Of a stretch of DNA of 22,183 nt, positions 1 to 7,672 are shown in pieces. The notes beneath the pieces were generated by a model that saw only the letters and a list, made by a program, of their open reading frames with translations, made no database searches and was not told the origin of the DNA. Within the stretch, counting starts at the first letter, position 1; each line of letters starts with the position of its first letter. The DNA is from JBCCBV01 sp039033855 (GTDB taxonomy: Bacteria; Planctomycetota; Phycisphaerae; Phycisphaerales; Phycisphaeraceae): contig JBCCBV010000032.1 of the NCBI GenBank assembly GCA_039033855.1, forward strand, positions 1 through 22,183, written 5' to 3'. Made by a program: the position numbers and the translations under genes.

Positions 1-966
1 GACTACGCCGCTGGGCGATGGGCCCTGGTGCGGGGCGAGATCGATTCGCTGCTGCAGACCTACGGCGACAAGAACGCCAAACGGCCCGAGGGCAAGCGGC
101 GCACGCGCTTCGCCGCCGTCACGGCCGAGGACGAGCCGGTGTTCAACGAGGCCGACTTCATCGTCGAGGAAGACGCGGTCGTGCTGGTGACCGCCGACGG
201 GTGGATCAAACGCCAGAAGCAGATCGACCCCGCCAGCACGCGCCTGCGCGAAGGCGATCGGGTGCTGGCCTGCGTGGCCGGCTCAACCCGGTCGGTGGTG
301 GCGCTGTTCTCGAATCGCGGGGTGTGCTACTCGGCCCGCATCGTCGACATCCCGGCCACCACGGGCTACGGCGAGCCGGTGCAGAAGCTCTTCAAGCTCG
401 GCGACGGAGAAAAGATCGTGGCGGCAATCAGCCTCGACCCGCGCGTCGTCGACGACCTGGGCTCGGCCGAAGCGTCGGACATCGAAGCGCCCACGCACGG
501 GCTTGCGGCCACGAGCGATGGATACGCGCTGCGGTTCGGGCTCGCGGGCTTCGCCGAACCGAGCACGCGGGCGGGGCGCAAGTTCGCCCGGCCCAAGTCG
601 CCGAGCGAAGTCGTGGGCGCGGTGGTGTTGCGCGGGGGCGAGAAGGTCTTGGCCGTGTCCGCCGATTGCCGGGCGCTGGTATGCAAGGCGAAAGAGGTCA
701 ACTATCTACAGAACGCCGGGCGTGGCGTGCAGCTGATGAAGCTGGCCGCGGGCGACAAACTATTGGGGTTCAAGGCGTCGACCGGCGACCGCGACCTGCT
801 GCGGGTCACCACCAGCGGCGGCGCGGAAGAAACGATTTCGTCCGGCAAATACAAGCCGGTTTCGCGCGGCGGCAAGGGCGTCGAGGTGCGCAAGCGCGGC
901 AGCATTACCGGCGTGATCCACGACCCGGTCGAGGCGCCGGCACCCTTGGATGGGTCCGCCGGCTGA
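1..966 (+). CDS. parC: DNA topoisomerase IV subunit A, C-terminal part (5' truncated by window edge)
   Basis: The open frame runs in from the window edge and gives 321 residues up to TGA at 964-966. It holds the end of the coiled-coil/tower region (LLQTYGDKNAKRP) and then the C-terminal beta-propeller of GyrA/ParC proteins, seen as repeated blades such as VVLVTADGWIKRQKQ, VVALFSNRGVCYSAR and HGLAATSDGYALRFG. This propeller binds and bends the DNA segment handled by the enzyme; the missing N-terminal part would carry the catalytic tyrosine. A GyrA-box-like SRGGKG occurs near the C-terminus (codons around 868-885) and no QRRGGKG is seen in the first visible blade. That, with the ParE-type partner downstream at 1835, favours ParC over GyrA, but the A subunit of a gyrase is not excluded. 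The family call is secure; the ParC/GyrA choice is an inference. Confidence 0.88.
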   Translation, partial: DYAAGRWALVRGEIDSLLQTYGDKNAKRPEGKRRTRFAAVTAEDEPVFNEADFIVEEDAVVLVTADGWIKRQKQIDPASTRLREGDRVLACVAGSTRSVVALFSNRGVCYSARIVDIPATTGYGEPVQKLFKLGDGEKIVAAISLDPRVVDDLGSAEASDIEAPTHGLAATSDGYALRFGLAGFAEPSTRAGRKFARPKSPSEVVGAVVLRGGEKVLAVSADCRALVCKAKEVNYLQNAGRGVQLMKLAAGDKLLGFKASTGDRDLLRVTTSGGAEETISSGKYKPVSRGGKGVEVRKRGSITGVIHDPVEAPAPLDGSAG

Positions 967-1248
967 ACAAGCCAAGAAACCTCAACGCGGGTGGGCCCGG
1001 CGATTGCCGTCGTTCGCGGGGGTTTCGGTTTCCTGCGCACTTTCGGGGGGTGTCAAGACGCACGGGCGGTCGCGGCTGTACCGCCTGTCCGGGCGCAGGC
1101 CGAAGGCGATGCCCGGGTTGAACCGCATAGGCTGGCCCGGTCGGCGGGTCGGATCGATACCCCGGGTATGTGGGACACCGACAGCCGGCACATCGGGGGA
1201 CGGACGCGCGGGGCGGGGCAACAGGCCGTATCGCGTGCGCACGTTCGG

Positions 1249-1683
1249 GTGTACGCACGCCCAAGCGCAGGCCCGGCCTGGCCGTGGCTCATGGCCGCTA
1301 TCGGGGCCCTGCTGCTGGGCTCGCTGGCGGGTTGCGGCGGGCCTTCTGAAGCCGAAGCCGATACCAAGGCCCAAACGACCGAAGCGCCGGCCGACGGGCC
1401 GTTGACCTTGTCGGTGCGGAATCAAACCGCCGGGAAGATCAAGAACGTCGGCGCCAAGTTCGGCGTGTCCGCCAGCTTCGGCGACGTGGCCCGCGGCGCC
1501 ACCGACACGCTCAAGAGCAAGTCCATCCGGGCCGAGGGCAAGGTCGGCGTCTACTGGATGGATTCCCGCGGCGAGAGCTACGGCAAGGAGTGGAAGGCCG
1601 AGCGCGCCCTGGGCAAGGACTACCGCGGGTCGATCCTCATCACGATCCGCGACCACGGCGAGGCCTCGATCGCCAAACGCTGA
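1249..1683 (+). CDS. small lipoprotein of unknown function
   Basis: The frame ends with TGA at 1681-1683. A hydrophobic stretch (WPWLMAAIGALLLGSLAGC) ends in a classical lipobox, LAGC, so the mature protein should start at that cysteine and be lipid-anchored on the periplasmic face. The chosen start is a GTG at 1249, which gives an n-region with one Arg and a 144-residue precursor. ATG 1291 would leave almost no n-region, and ATG 1168 would add about 27 residues of low plausibility. None has a clear ribosome binding site. After the anchor comes a short linker rich in Ala, Glu and Thr, then about 95 residues that look beta-rich (LTLSVRNQTAGKIKNVGAKF, VGVYWMDSRGESYGKEW, GSILITIRDHG). I do not recognise the domain. 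It lies between two topoisomerase subunit genes, 151 bases before parE. Confidence 0.6.
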   Translation: MYARPSAGPAWPWLMAAIGALLLGSLAGCGGPSEAEADTKAQTTEAPADGPLTLSVRNQTAGKIKNVGAKFGVSASFGDVARGATDTLKSKSIRAEGKVGVYWMDSRGESYGKEWKAERALGKDYRGSILITIRDHGEASIAKR

Positions 1684-1825
1684 TCGGGGCTCGCGGAGTC
1701 GCAGCGATCGATCTGCCACCTTGCGTGAAACGGGCCGATTAGGCCGAGTTGCCTTGGCCGGCGTATCCTTGCCCCGCGCACGGACGGCGACGGATGCTTG
1801 CCGTGCGCCCCCCCCTTTCGCCGGC

Positions 1826-1830
1826 AAGGA
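1826..1830 (+). promoter_or_regulatory. ribosome binding site deciding the parE start
   Basis: AAGGA is followed by a four-base spacer (cgcc) and ATG at 1835. This supports ATG 1835 over the open frame that continues back to 1721, whose extra 38 residues are Arg/Ala/Pro-rich and unlike the start of any GyrB or ParE. Confidence 0.6.
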
Positions 1831-1834
1831 CGCC

Positions 1835-3775
1835 ATGGCCGAATCATCTTCCGCAGGCAAGACCGCCGCCCGCACGTACGACGCCGACGCCCTGACCGCG
1901 CTCGAAGGGCTCGAGGCCGTCCGCAAGCGCCCGGGCATGTACATCGGCGGGGTGGGCTCGCCGGGGCTGCACCACCTGTGTTGGGAGGTGCTCGACAACA
2001 GCATCGACGAGGCGATGAACGGCCACGCCACGGCGGTGGAGATGGAGCTGCACGAAGGCGGCGACGCCGTGACCGTCCGCGACGACGGGCGAGGCATCCC
2101 GGTCGACAAGCACCGCAAGTCGGGCAAGTCGGGCGTGGAGCTGGTGTTCACCGAGTTGCATGCCGGGGGCAAGTTCGACCCGGGGCAGAACTACAAGACC
2201 TCCGGCGGGCTGCACGGCGTCGGCGCGTCGGTGGTGAACGCCTTATCGACTTCGCTCGAAGTGGAAGTGGTGCGCGACGGCGGGCGCTACGCCATGGCGT
2301 TTGCGCGGGGCAAGGTCGTCCAGAAGCTCAAGAAAAAGGGCGCCGCGCGCGGGCACGGCACAACAATCACCTTCCGCCCCGACGCGCAAGTCTTCCCCAA
2401 GACCAAGTTCGACCCCGACCTGCTGGGCGAGCGAATGGAGTCGGCCTCGTACCTGCACAAGGGCGTGCGCTTCCGCTACCACGACCGGGTGAACGACCGA
2501 CAGGTGGAGTACCGCCACGAGCGCGGCATCGCCGACTTCCTCGACAAGCTGACCGGCGAGCGTCAGGCCCGGGCCACGCACGAGGCGGCGTTTACGCTCG
2601 AGCGCGACGACCCGGCCGGGCGGATGGAGCTGGTCCTGCGGTGGACCGACGCCACCGACGAGCTGGTGCGCAGCTTCGTCAACGGCATCCCTACCCGGGC
2701 CGGGGGCACGCACGAGGCCGGGCTTCGGGCCGGGCTGGGCAAGGCGGTTCGGAACTACATCGAAACGCACAACCTGGCTCCGCGGGGCGTGAAGCTGGCG
2801 CCGGAAGATTTGCGCGAAGGGCTCGCGGCGGTGCTGTCGGTGTTTGTGCCCGAGCCGCAGTTTCAGGGGCAGACCAAGGACAAGCTGAACAACCCCGACC
2901 TCCAGCCCTGGGCCGATCAGTCGGTGCGTCAGGCGCTCGAGGGGTGGCTGAACCAGAACCGCACGTCGGCGGAAGCGATTGTGGCGCGGGTGATCGCCGC
3001 GGCGCGGGCGCGCGAGGCCAGCCGTGCGGCGGCGGCCACGGTGCGTCGCAAGAGCCCGACCAGCCGGCTCACCCTGCCGGGCAAGCTGGCGGACTGCACG
3101 CAGACGGATCGGTCGCGGACGGAGCTGTTCGTGGTCGAGGGCGACTCGGCCGGCGGCTCGGCTAAGCAGGGGCGCAACCGCGCCACGCAGGCGATCTTGC
3201 CGTTGCGGGGCAAGGTGCTCAACGTCGAATCGGCGACGCTCAAGAAGGTCGTCGATAACCGAGAACTTTCGGACTTGGTCACGGCCATGGGCTGCGGGCT
3301 GGGCCCGAACTGCGACCCCGACCGGCTGCGGTACCAGCGCATCATCCTGCTGGCCGACGCGGATTCGGACGGCTGCCACATCACCACGCTGTTGCTGACG
3401 TTCTTTTTCCGTCACCTGCGGCCGGTGGTGGACGCCGGACGGCTGTTCGTGGCCCAGCCGCCGTTGTTCCGGGTCGACGTGGGCAAGCAAGCCTTCTGGG
3501 CGCAGGACGAGGTCGAGCGCGACGCGCTGCTGGCCGAGCACGCCGGCGGGCGGGCCAAGGTGGAGGTCAGCCGGTTCAAGGGGCTGGGCGAGATGCAGGC
3601 CGACGTGCTTTGGCGAACGACGCTCGACCCGGCCACGCGCAAGCTGCTGCGCGTCGATGCGGCGGACGCGCTGGAGATCGACCGCACGCTGAGCGACCTG
3701 ATGGGCAAAGACCCCTCGGCCCGGTTCCGGTTCATCATGGACCGGGCAGACGACCTCGAAGCGCTGGACGTGTAG
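1835..3775 (+). CDS. parE: DNA topoisomerase IV subunit B (ATPase subunit)
   Basis: A complete 646-residue type IIA topoisomerase B subunit, about the usual length for ParE. The GHKL ATPase comes first: DNSIDEAMNGHA near 54-65, DDGRGIPV near 83-90, and the ATP lid KTSGGLHGVGASVVNALS at 121-138. The transducer carries QFQGQTKDKLNNPDLQPW. The TOPRIM domain has EGDSAGG at 435-441, the metal-binding DADSDG at 508-513, and SRFKGLGEMQ around 579-588. DADSDG is the ParE version of the motif where GyrB has DADVDG, and the gene follows a ParC-like gene, so topoisomerase IV is favoured, acting in decatenation with the A subunit. The start is fixed by AAGGA four bases before ATG 1835. Transcription probably ends at the hairpin at 3870-3888. 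Confidence 0.94.
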   Translation: MAESSSAGKTAARTYDADALTALEGLEAVRKRPGMYIGGVGSPGLHHLCWEVLDNSIDEAMNGHATAVEMELHEGGDAVTVRDDGRGIPVDKHRKSGKSGVELVFTELHAGGKFDPGQNYKTSGGLHGVGASVVNALSTSLEVEVVRDGGRYAMAFARGKVVQKLKKKGAARGHGTTITFRPDAQVFPKTKFDPDLLGERMESASYLHKGVRFRYHDRVNDRQVEYRHERGIADFLDKLTGERQARATHEAAFTLERDDPAGRMELVLRWTDATDELVRSFVNGIPTRAGGTHEAGLRAGLGKAVRNYIETHNLAPRGVKLAPEDLREGLAAVLSVFVPEPQFQGQTKDKLNNPDLQPWADQSVRQALEGWLNQNRTSAEAIVARVIAAARAREASRAAAATVRRKSPTSRLTLPGKLADCTQTDRSRTELFVVEGDSAGGSAKQGRNRATQAILPLRGKVLNVESATLKKVVDNRELSDLVTAMGCGLGPNCDPDRLRYQRIILLADADSDGCHITTLLLTFFFRHLRPVVDAGRLFVAQPPLFRVDVGKQAFWAQDEVERDALLAEHAGGRAKVEVSRFKGLGEMQADVLWRTTLDPATRKLLRVDAADALEIDRTLSDLMGKDPSARFRFIMDRADDLEALDV

Positions 3776-3780
3776 GCGAA

Positions 3781-3850
3781 AGCAGACAGCCAGAAGCTTT
3801 CAGCGGTCAGCCGGAAGTCATTAGCCAGAAGCAATCGGCCAGAAGCTTGT
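3781..3850. repeat. degenerate heptad-period repeat after parE
   Basis: Ten successive 7-base units begin mostly with AGC: AGCAGAC, AGCCAGA, AGCTTTC, AGCGGTC, AGCCGGA, AGTCATT, AGCCAGA, AGCAATC, GGCCAGA, AGCTTGT. The strongest core, [AG]GCC[AG]GAAG, recurs at 3788, 3809, 3823 and 3837, at distances of 21, 14 and 14. It lies wholly between the parE stop and the hairpin at 3870. Confidence 0.6.
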
Positions 3851-3869
3851 CATCGGTTATCTGCTTTAA

Positions 3870-3888
3870 CCCCGGGCTCTGCCCGGGG
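3870..3888. terminator. hairpin terminator between convergent genes
   Basis: CCCCGGGC, a 3-base loop (TCT), then GCCCGGGG make a perfect 8-bp stem. It sits between the 3' ends of parE (+) and the 1055-residue gene (-), where a bidirectional terminator is expected. There is no T-tract on either strand, so efficient intrinsic termination is uncertain. Confidence 0.5.
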
Positions 3889-3911
3889 ATGGGGTTCGCC
3901 CAATTCTTAGT

Positions 3912-6900
3912 TTACGGCGAATTTCCGGCCGGCGGCGTCAACGGCTCGGGGGTCAGGGTCAGGGTGACGTCCCCGGCGCTGCGCAGCGCCGCGGTGCCGG
4001 CCCAAACGCCGTCAGGGCCCGGTTCGAGGCGCAGCGGATCCGAGGCGCGTTCGAGTGGCAGCGCGGCCAGGGCGGACTCGGGCAGGTTCTTGAGGGCAAC
4101 GGGTTCGGGCAGTTCCGCGGCGAGCCGGCCGGGCACGGGCCGGAGCGACAGGCCTTCGATGCCGAGCGAGACCACGCCGGTTGCGCCGACGGACCAGCGG
4201 GCCAGGCCGAGGTCGAAGTTCTGAACTTCGCCAGCGTCTGGATTGTATTGGAGCGTCATGCGGTAGGCGCCGTCGGATTGCGCGAGCGCATCGCGGGCGA
4301 TTTCTGTTTGGCGGGCGGCCCACCACGCGTCGGCGGCCGGGCCTTGGCGTTCGGGCTGTGCGAGCCAGTCCTCGGCGGCCCGGCGGGCGGCGTCGGCGTC
4401 GGCGCCGGCGAGCAGGGCACGGGCGGCGGCCCCCCCGGCGGCCAGGGCGTCGTGGTCGGCTTCCGAGGCGTCTTGGGCGGCCCGCACGGCGCGCTCGGGG
4501 TCGTCGTCGAGGGCGCGGGCCCAAGCGATGGCGGGCGGCAACGCGGCGCCGGTGGTCAGCCCGGACAGGATCGCCGCGCCGCGCTGGGGGTCGGCGGCCA
4601 GGCCGGAGACGGGGTGCGGGTCTTCGCCCAGGGCCTGGGCCCAGGCGTCCAGCGCCGCAGATCGGCCGGCGGGGTCGAGCCTGGCCACCGCGGCGGCCAG
4701 GGGCACGATCGCGGCGCGCTGGGCAGACACGCGCCCGTCGTCCTGCATGGCCGTGACGATGGCCTGCGGACCGCCTTGTCGCTGGAGGATTTCGGCGAGT
4801 GCGTCGGTGGCGGCGTCGGGCGCGGCCTGGGCATACCGGGCGAACCATCCGGAAAAAACGAGAAGTTCTTCGGCGGGCGCTTCGGGCCCGAGCGACGACG
4901 CCAGGCTTGCGAAGACCTCGGCGAAGGGCGCGGGGCCGCGCCTTCGGTCGTCTTCGTCGGTCCATGCCGGGGCCAAGGCGTCGAGCGCGGAGCGGGCGGC
5001 GGCGCGCAGGGCGGGGTCGCGGTCTTGGGTCATGGCCTGCCAGAGCGCGGCGTCCGGGGGCAGGGCCAACGCGTCGAGCAGGCGGCCTTGCTGGGCGCGC
5101 TCGCCCACGGCGGTCAGCAGCGTCAGGTCTGCGTTGATGGAGCCGGAAGCGCCGTCGGAATCCAGATCGGAATCCGCCAATGCGGGGAGCACGGCCGTGT
5201 CGAGCAAACGCCCGAGCGCAGCGCGGCGGTCGTCGCTCACGTCCGGGGCTTCGACCGCCGCGAGGTAGGCGTCGGCCCAGTCGGCCGAAGCCCACCCGTG
5301 GTCGGCGGGGTCGAACGCGGCCAGGCGGGACCGCAGCGCCTCTTCGTCCAGGGTGCTGTCGGCCAGCGCGTCCATGGCGTCGAGCACGGCGGCCAGGCCT
5401 TGCGCGGCGTCGAGCTTGGCGGAGCGCAGGTCGGGGGTGCCGCGGTCGGGGCCTTGGTTCCAGGCGGCGGCGAGGCGGGCGGCGGCGAGGGCTTGGCGGG
5501 CGTCGGGCGGGGCGTCTTGGGCGAGCGTGTCGAGCACGGCCCAGGCAGCGGGTTCGTTCTGACCCGGGGGCGGGGCGTCGGCCGGGTCGGTTGGGCGGTT
5601 GGCGTTTCGGCCGGACTCGGTGAGTTCTTGCGAGCCGGCGTTGAGCGCGGCGCGCCACAGCGATGCGCGGGCCACGGGTTCGGCCTGGTCGGCGGGCAGA
5701 GTGGCCAGGGTGAGGGCCAGTTCGCGTTCGGGATCCATCGAGTCGGCAGGGTCGGCGTTGCCGTCGGATTGCCTAACCGGGTTGCGACGATTGCTCGCGG
5801 GGTTGGGCGATAGCGCGCCGCTCTGGGCGAGAAGGGCCACGGCCAGCCGCTGGTCGAGCGGGTGCGGCGCGCCGCCGGGCGCCAGGCGGGTTTGCAGCGC
5901 GGCCCAGGGGTTGCCCGCCTGACCCGCGCCGCCAAAGTTGGGCAAGGCGAGGCCGCGCCAAGCCCGCAGGTCGTCAAAAGAAGCGGACCAAGGCTCGACC
6001 GCGCGTTCCTCTTCAGAATGTTCTGGAGAGAGCGGGAACGTAAGGGTGAGGGTTTCGGCGGGGCCGACGAACTCGTAGAGCGCCCACACGCCGGGCGGCA
6101 GGGGCGCCTGGATGGGGTCGGGCAGGGCTTGCACGGCGGCGCGGAGCCGGGCGTAGGCGTCGCTTTCTTCGCGGAAGCGGGCCATGGTTTCGGTGCGGTT
6201 TTGCGACCAGGTTTGGCGCTCTTCGCGCGAGGCGCCGCGTTCGAGGGGACGGAGTTCGGGCCGCTCGGGGGCGGCGTCGCGCAGGCGCTGGGGGTCGAGC
6301 TTGTAGAGGTAGGGCTGGCTGCCGCTTTGAATAGACAGCCCTCGGATCGCGCGGTCCAGCGGGTAGCGGACGCCGTCGGCCGTCCACTGGAGGCGCGTGG
6401 CCAGGCGTGGGGGCTGGGCGGCGTCCCCGGACTCCCCGGAAGCCCCGGAAGCCCCGGACTCCCCGGAAGCCCCGGGCGTGGGCGATTCTTGTATTAAGGA
6501 TGGCCCGCCGGGCTGGGACCCGGCCCAGGCGCGGACCGGGTCGAGCAAGCGCTCGGCAGCGGTGGGCTCACGCGGCGCGTCGGCGTCGGATGACGCGCTT
6601 AAGGGGGCGCTGGGGCTTCCGGGACTGCCGTGGCTTGCGGGGGTTCCGGGGGCGCCTTGAAAGAAGGCAGGCGGGGCTGCGGCCGGGTCGGGCAGGACCC
6701 AGGCGACGAAGCGGGCGCCGGGCAGCCGGGGCGGGCTGGGGTCTGTGGCCTGGGCGTCGGAGGGGCTTCTGGGGGCGGATTCCACGCGCAGGGGCAGTTG
6801 GAGCCAGGTCCCCGATCGGCCCTCGATCTGCCAGACCGGGTCTTCGAGGCGGGTGATCAGGGGGTCTGGTCCCTGCAACAGGCCTTCGAGCGAGACTTCG

Positions 6901-7079
6901 AGTCGGATCGGGGCGGAGACGGCCGGCTCGCTGGGCTCCGCCTGGACCGACGCGTCGGGCGTCTGGGCCCGGGCCCCAGCGGTGGGCAAGAACACCGCCG
7001 TCGATGCGAGCAGGCCGACGCAGGCCGTCGAGAATCGCAAGGATCGGGCCCAATGTCGCGCATCAAATAAGCAGTGCAT
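3912..7079 (-). CDS. large exported protein of unknown function
   Basis: A 1055-residue protein with an N-terminal signal peptide: basic n-region (DARHWARSLR), hydrophobic core ending LPTAGARA, likely cut before QTPD near residue 39. Next comes a probably beta-rich part (PIRLEVSLEGLLQGPDPLI, WLQLPLRVE), then a Gly/Ser/Pro/Ala linker around 125-215 with a 9-base DNA repeat. A segment around 225-350 contains YLYKLDPQRLRD and GVWALYEFVGPAETLTLTFP. A long Ala-rich helical region (about 370-920) resembles a superhelical repeat by composition only. The C-terminal 130 residues are again beta-like (YRMTLQYNPDAGEVQNFDLG). AGAGAGG precedes the ATG at 7079 by about ten bases. The long open frame on the opposite strand is a GC-rich mirror without a signal or domain. 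I do not recognise the family; the compartment (periplasm or surface) is inferred from the signal peptide. Confidence 0.8.
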   Translation of the reverse strand: MHCLFDARHWARSLRFSTACVGLLASTAVFLPTAGARAQTPDASVQAEPSEPAVSAPIRLEVSLEGLLQGPDPLITRLEDPVWQIEGRSGTWLQLPLRVESAPRSPSDAQATDPSPPRLPGARFVAWVLPDPAAAPPAFFQGAPGTPASHGSPGSPSAPLSASSDADAPREPTAAERLLDPVRAWAGSQPGGPSLIQESPTPGASGESGASGASGESGDAAQPPRLATRLQWTADGVRYPLDRAIRGLSIQSGSQPYLYKLDPQRLRDAAPERPELRPLERGASREERQTWSQNRTETMARFREESDAYARLRAAVQALPDPIQAPLPPGVWALYEFVGPAETLTLTFPLSPEHSEEERAVEPWSASFDDLRAWRGLALPNFGGAGQAGNPWAALQTRLAPGGAPHPLDQRLAVALLAQSGALSPNPASNRRNPVRQSDGNADPADSMDPERELALTLATLPADQAEPVARASLWRAALNAGSQELTESGRNANRPTDPADAPPPGQNEPAAWAVLDTLAQDAPPDARQALAAARLAAAWNQGPDRGTPDLRSAKLDAAQGLAAVLDAMDALADSTLDEEALRSRLAAFDPADHGWASADWADAYLAAVEAPDVSDDRRAALGRLLDTAVLPALADSDLDSDGASGSINADLTLLTAVGERAQQGRLLDALALPPDAALWQAMTQDRDPALRAAARSALDALAPAWTDEDDRRRGPAPFAEVFASLASSLGPEAPAEELLVFSGWFARYAQAAPDAATDALAEILQRQGGPQAIVTAMQDDGRVSAQRAAIVPLAAAVARLDPAGRSAALDAWAQALGEDPHPVSGLAADPQRGAAILSGLTTGAALPPAIAWARALDDDPERAVRAAQDASEADHDALAAGGAAARALLAGADADAARRAAEDWLAQPERQGPAADAWWAARQTEIARDALAQSDGAYRMTLQYNPDAGEVQNFDLGLARWSVGATGVVSLGIEGLSLRPVPGRLAAELPEPVALKNLPESALAALPLERASDPLRLEPGPDGVWAGTAALRSAGDVTLTLTPEPLTPPAGNSP
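6425..6478. repeat. in-frame 9-bp tandem repeat inside the exported protein gene
   Basis: Six 9-base units (CCCCGGACT or CCCCGGAAG) in a row. Read on the - strand they encode a Gly-Ala-Ser/Gly-Glu-Ser linker (GASGESGASGASGESGD). The period is a multiple of three, as expected for a repeat kept within a reading frame. Length variation between strains would be likely. Confidence 0.8.
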
Positions 7080-7152
7080 GGTCGTATTGCCTCTCTTTCA
7101 GGCGGCCTGGCGGTTTGGTTTGATCGGTCTGGGAGGGTCTTTCGGGCAGGGC

Positions 7153-7166
7153 TTGAATTTTTTCAA
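7153..7166. promoter_or_regulatory. possible operator: TTGAA-N4-TTCAA palindrome
   Basis: A perfect 5-bp inverted repeat around four T residues, unusually AT-rich for this DNA. It lies 74-87 bases upstream of the ATG at 7079 (- strand gene) and at the left edge of the putative + strand RNA. The form fits a dimeric regulator site, but no regulator is identified. Confidence 0.25.
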
Positions 7167-7194
7167 CGAACGCAGCCGCTTTGTATTGCTGGGC

Positions 7195-7409
7195 TTATGC
7201 CATGGCGGGAGGCAGATCGGCCGGTTCGATGCCAGGGGTTCCGGGCGATTGGCCCAAGCTTTGCAGTATCTCCATCGTTCGCACACAGCGACGGTGCCCA
7301 GCATACGCCAAGCAGAATCGCGCGAACCCGAGCTTGAAGCAGGCCACCCCCGCGGCGTTCGTGGGGGGCGATGAGCGGACGCCTCACGGTGGGGCGTCCG
7401 CTTTTTTTA
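7195..7409 (+). ncRNA. possible small non-coding RNA upstream of an orphan terminator
   Basis: A strong intrinsic terminator at 7374-7409 points along the + strand, yet the only neighbouring gene to its left runs the other way. The sequence before it can form a chain of hairpins: GGCA-GA-TCG with CGA-TGCC at 7211-7233, CGTTCGC with GCGACG at about 7274-7292, and a C-run with a G-run at 7343-7369. No family (6S, SRP, RNase P, tmRNA) was recognised. The 5' end is a guess, and read-through antisense RNA from the 1055-residue gene region is an alternative source. Confidence 0.25.
7374..7409 (+). terminator. rho-independent terminator, + strand
   Basis: AGCGGACGCC, a 9-base loop, and GGCGTCCGCT form a 10-bp GC-rich stem. 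T residues run continuously over 7402-7408, the first of them pairing as the last base of the stem. This is the best intrinsic terminator in the window and works only in the + direction, because the - strand lacks a T-tract after the stem. Confidence 0.85.
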
Positions 7410-7410
7410 T

Positions 7411-7439
7411 CCCCCGCCCCCGGCCCCGCCCCCGGCCCC
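7411..7439 (-). repeat. C-rich tract; G-quadruplex-capable on the - strand
   Basis: C-runs of 5, 5, 4, 5 and 4 are separated by one or two G. The complementary strand therefore has five G-runs of at least four with 1-2 base loops, which fits the standard quadruplex pattern. It starts two bases after the T-tract of the terminator and leads directly into the 14-bp array. Confidence 0.6.
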
Positions 7440-7523
7440 GGAAGTAGTCCCCCGGAAGTAGCCCCCCGGAAGTAGCCCCCTGGAAGTAGCTCCCCGGAAG
7501 TAGCTCCCCGGAAGTAGCCCCCC
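7440..7523. repeat. 14-bp tandem repeat, six copies
   Basis: GGAAGTAG starts at 7440, 7454, 7468, 7482, 7496 and 7510, exactly 14 bases apart, with unit GGAAGTAG[CT]CCCCC and few changes. Each unit can be read as two heptads. Fourteen is not a multiple of three, so it is not a protein-coding repeat. A related array lies at 10146. Confidence 0.9.
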
Positions 7524-7610
7524 CCGGAGCCCCGCCCCGGGCTACGGAACGCGCTCCCGGAGGCGGCTGCCGAGAGCACGGCCGTACCGCCGGGGAAACG
7601 CGACTGGCGA

Positions 7611-7626
7611 GGCGGCCCGGGCCGCC
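7611..7626. repeat. 16-bp perfect palindrome
   Basis: GGCGGCCCGGGCCGCC is self-complementary over its full length. It lies 278 bases upstream of the amt start. With no loop it could be a protein-binding site or a cruciform; no function can be assigned, and in GC-rich DNA chance is a real alternative. Confidence 0.4.
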
Positions 7627-7672
7627 ACGGATCACGGTTCACGCTTTTGCCGGTCTTGACCCGGTTTGGCTC

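Noticed and set aside
1721..1834. 38-residue N-terminal extension of ParE
   Set aside because: It is not family-like, and AAGGA stands four bases before ATG 1835.
982..2172. - strand frame of 396 codons across the parC-lipoprotein-parE region
   Set aside because: It overlaps well-supported genes on the other strand and encodes low-complexity Pro/Arg/Ala sequence.
4248..5813. Long + strand open frame of 521 codons opposite the exported-protein gene
   Set aside because: Its product is Gly/Arg/Val-rich with no domain, signal or ribosome site. The - strand frame covers it, is twice as long and has a signal peptide and GAGAGG. It is a GC-rich mirror frame.
7195..7409. 6S RNA, SRP RNA, RNase P, tmRNA or a riboswitch
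   Set aside because: None of the diagnostic conserved stretches of these RNAs was found; only generic hairpins and a terminator are supported.
7440..7523. CRISPR array
   Set aside because: Units are 14 bases with no spacers of constant length, and no cas gene is nearby.
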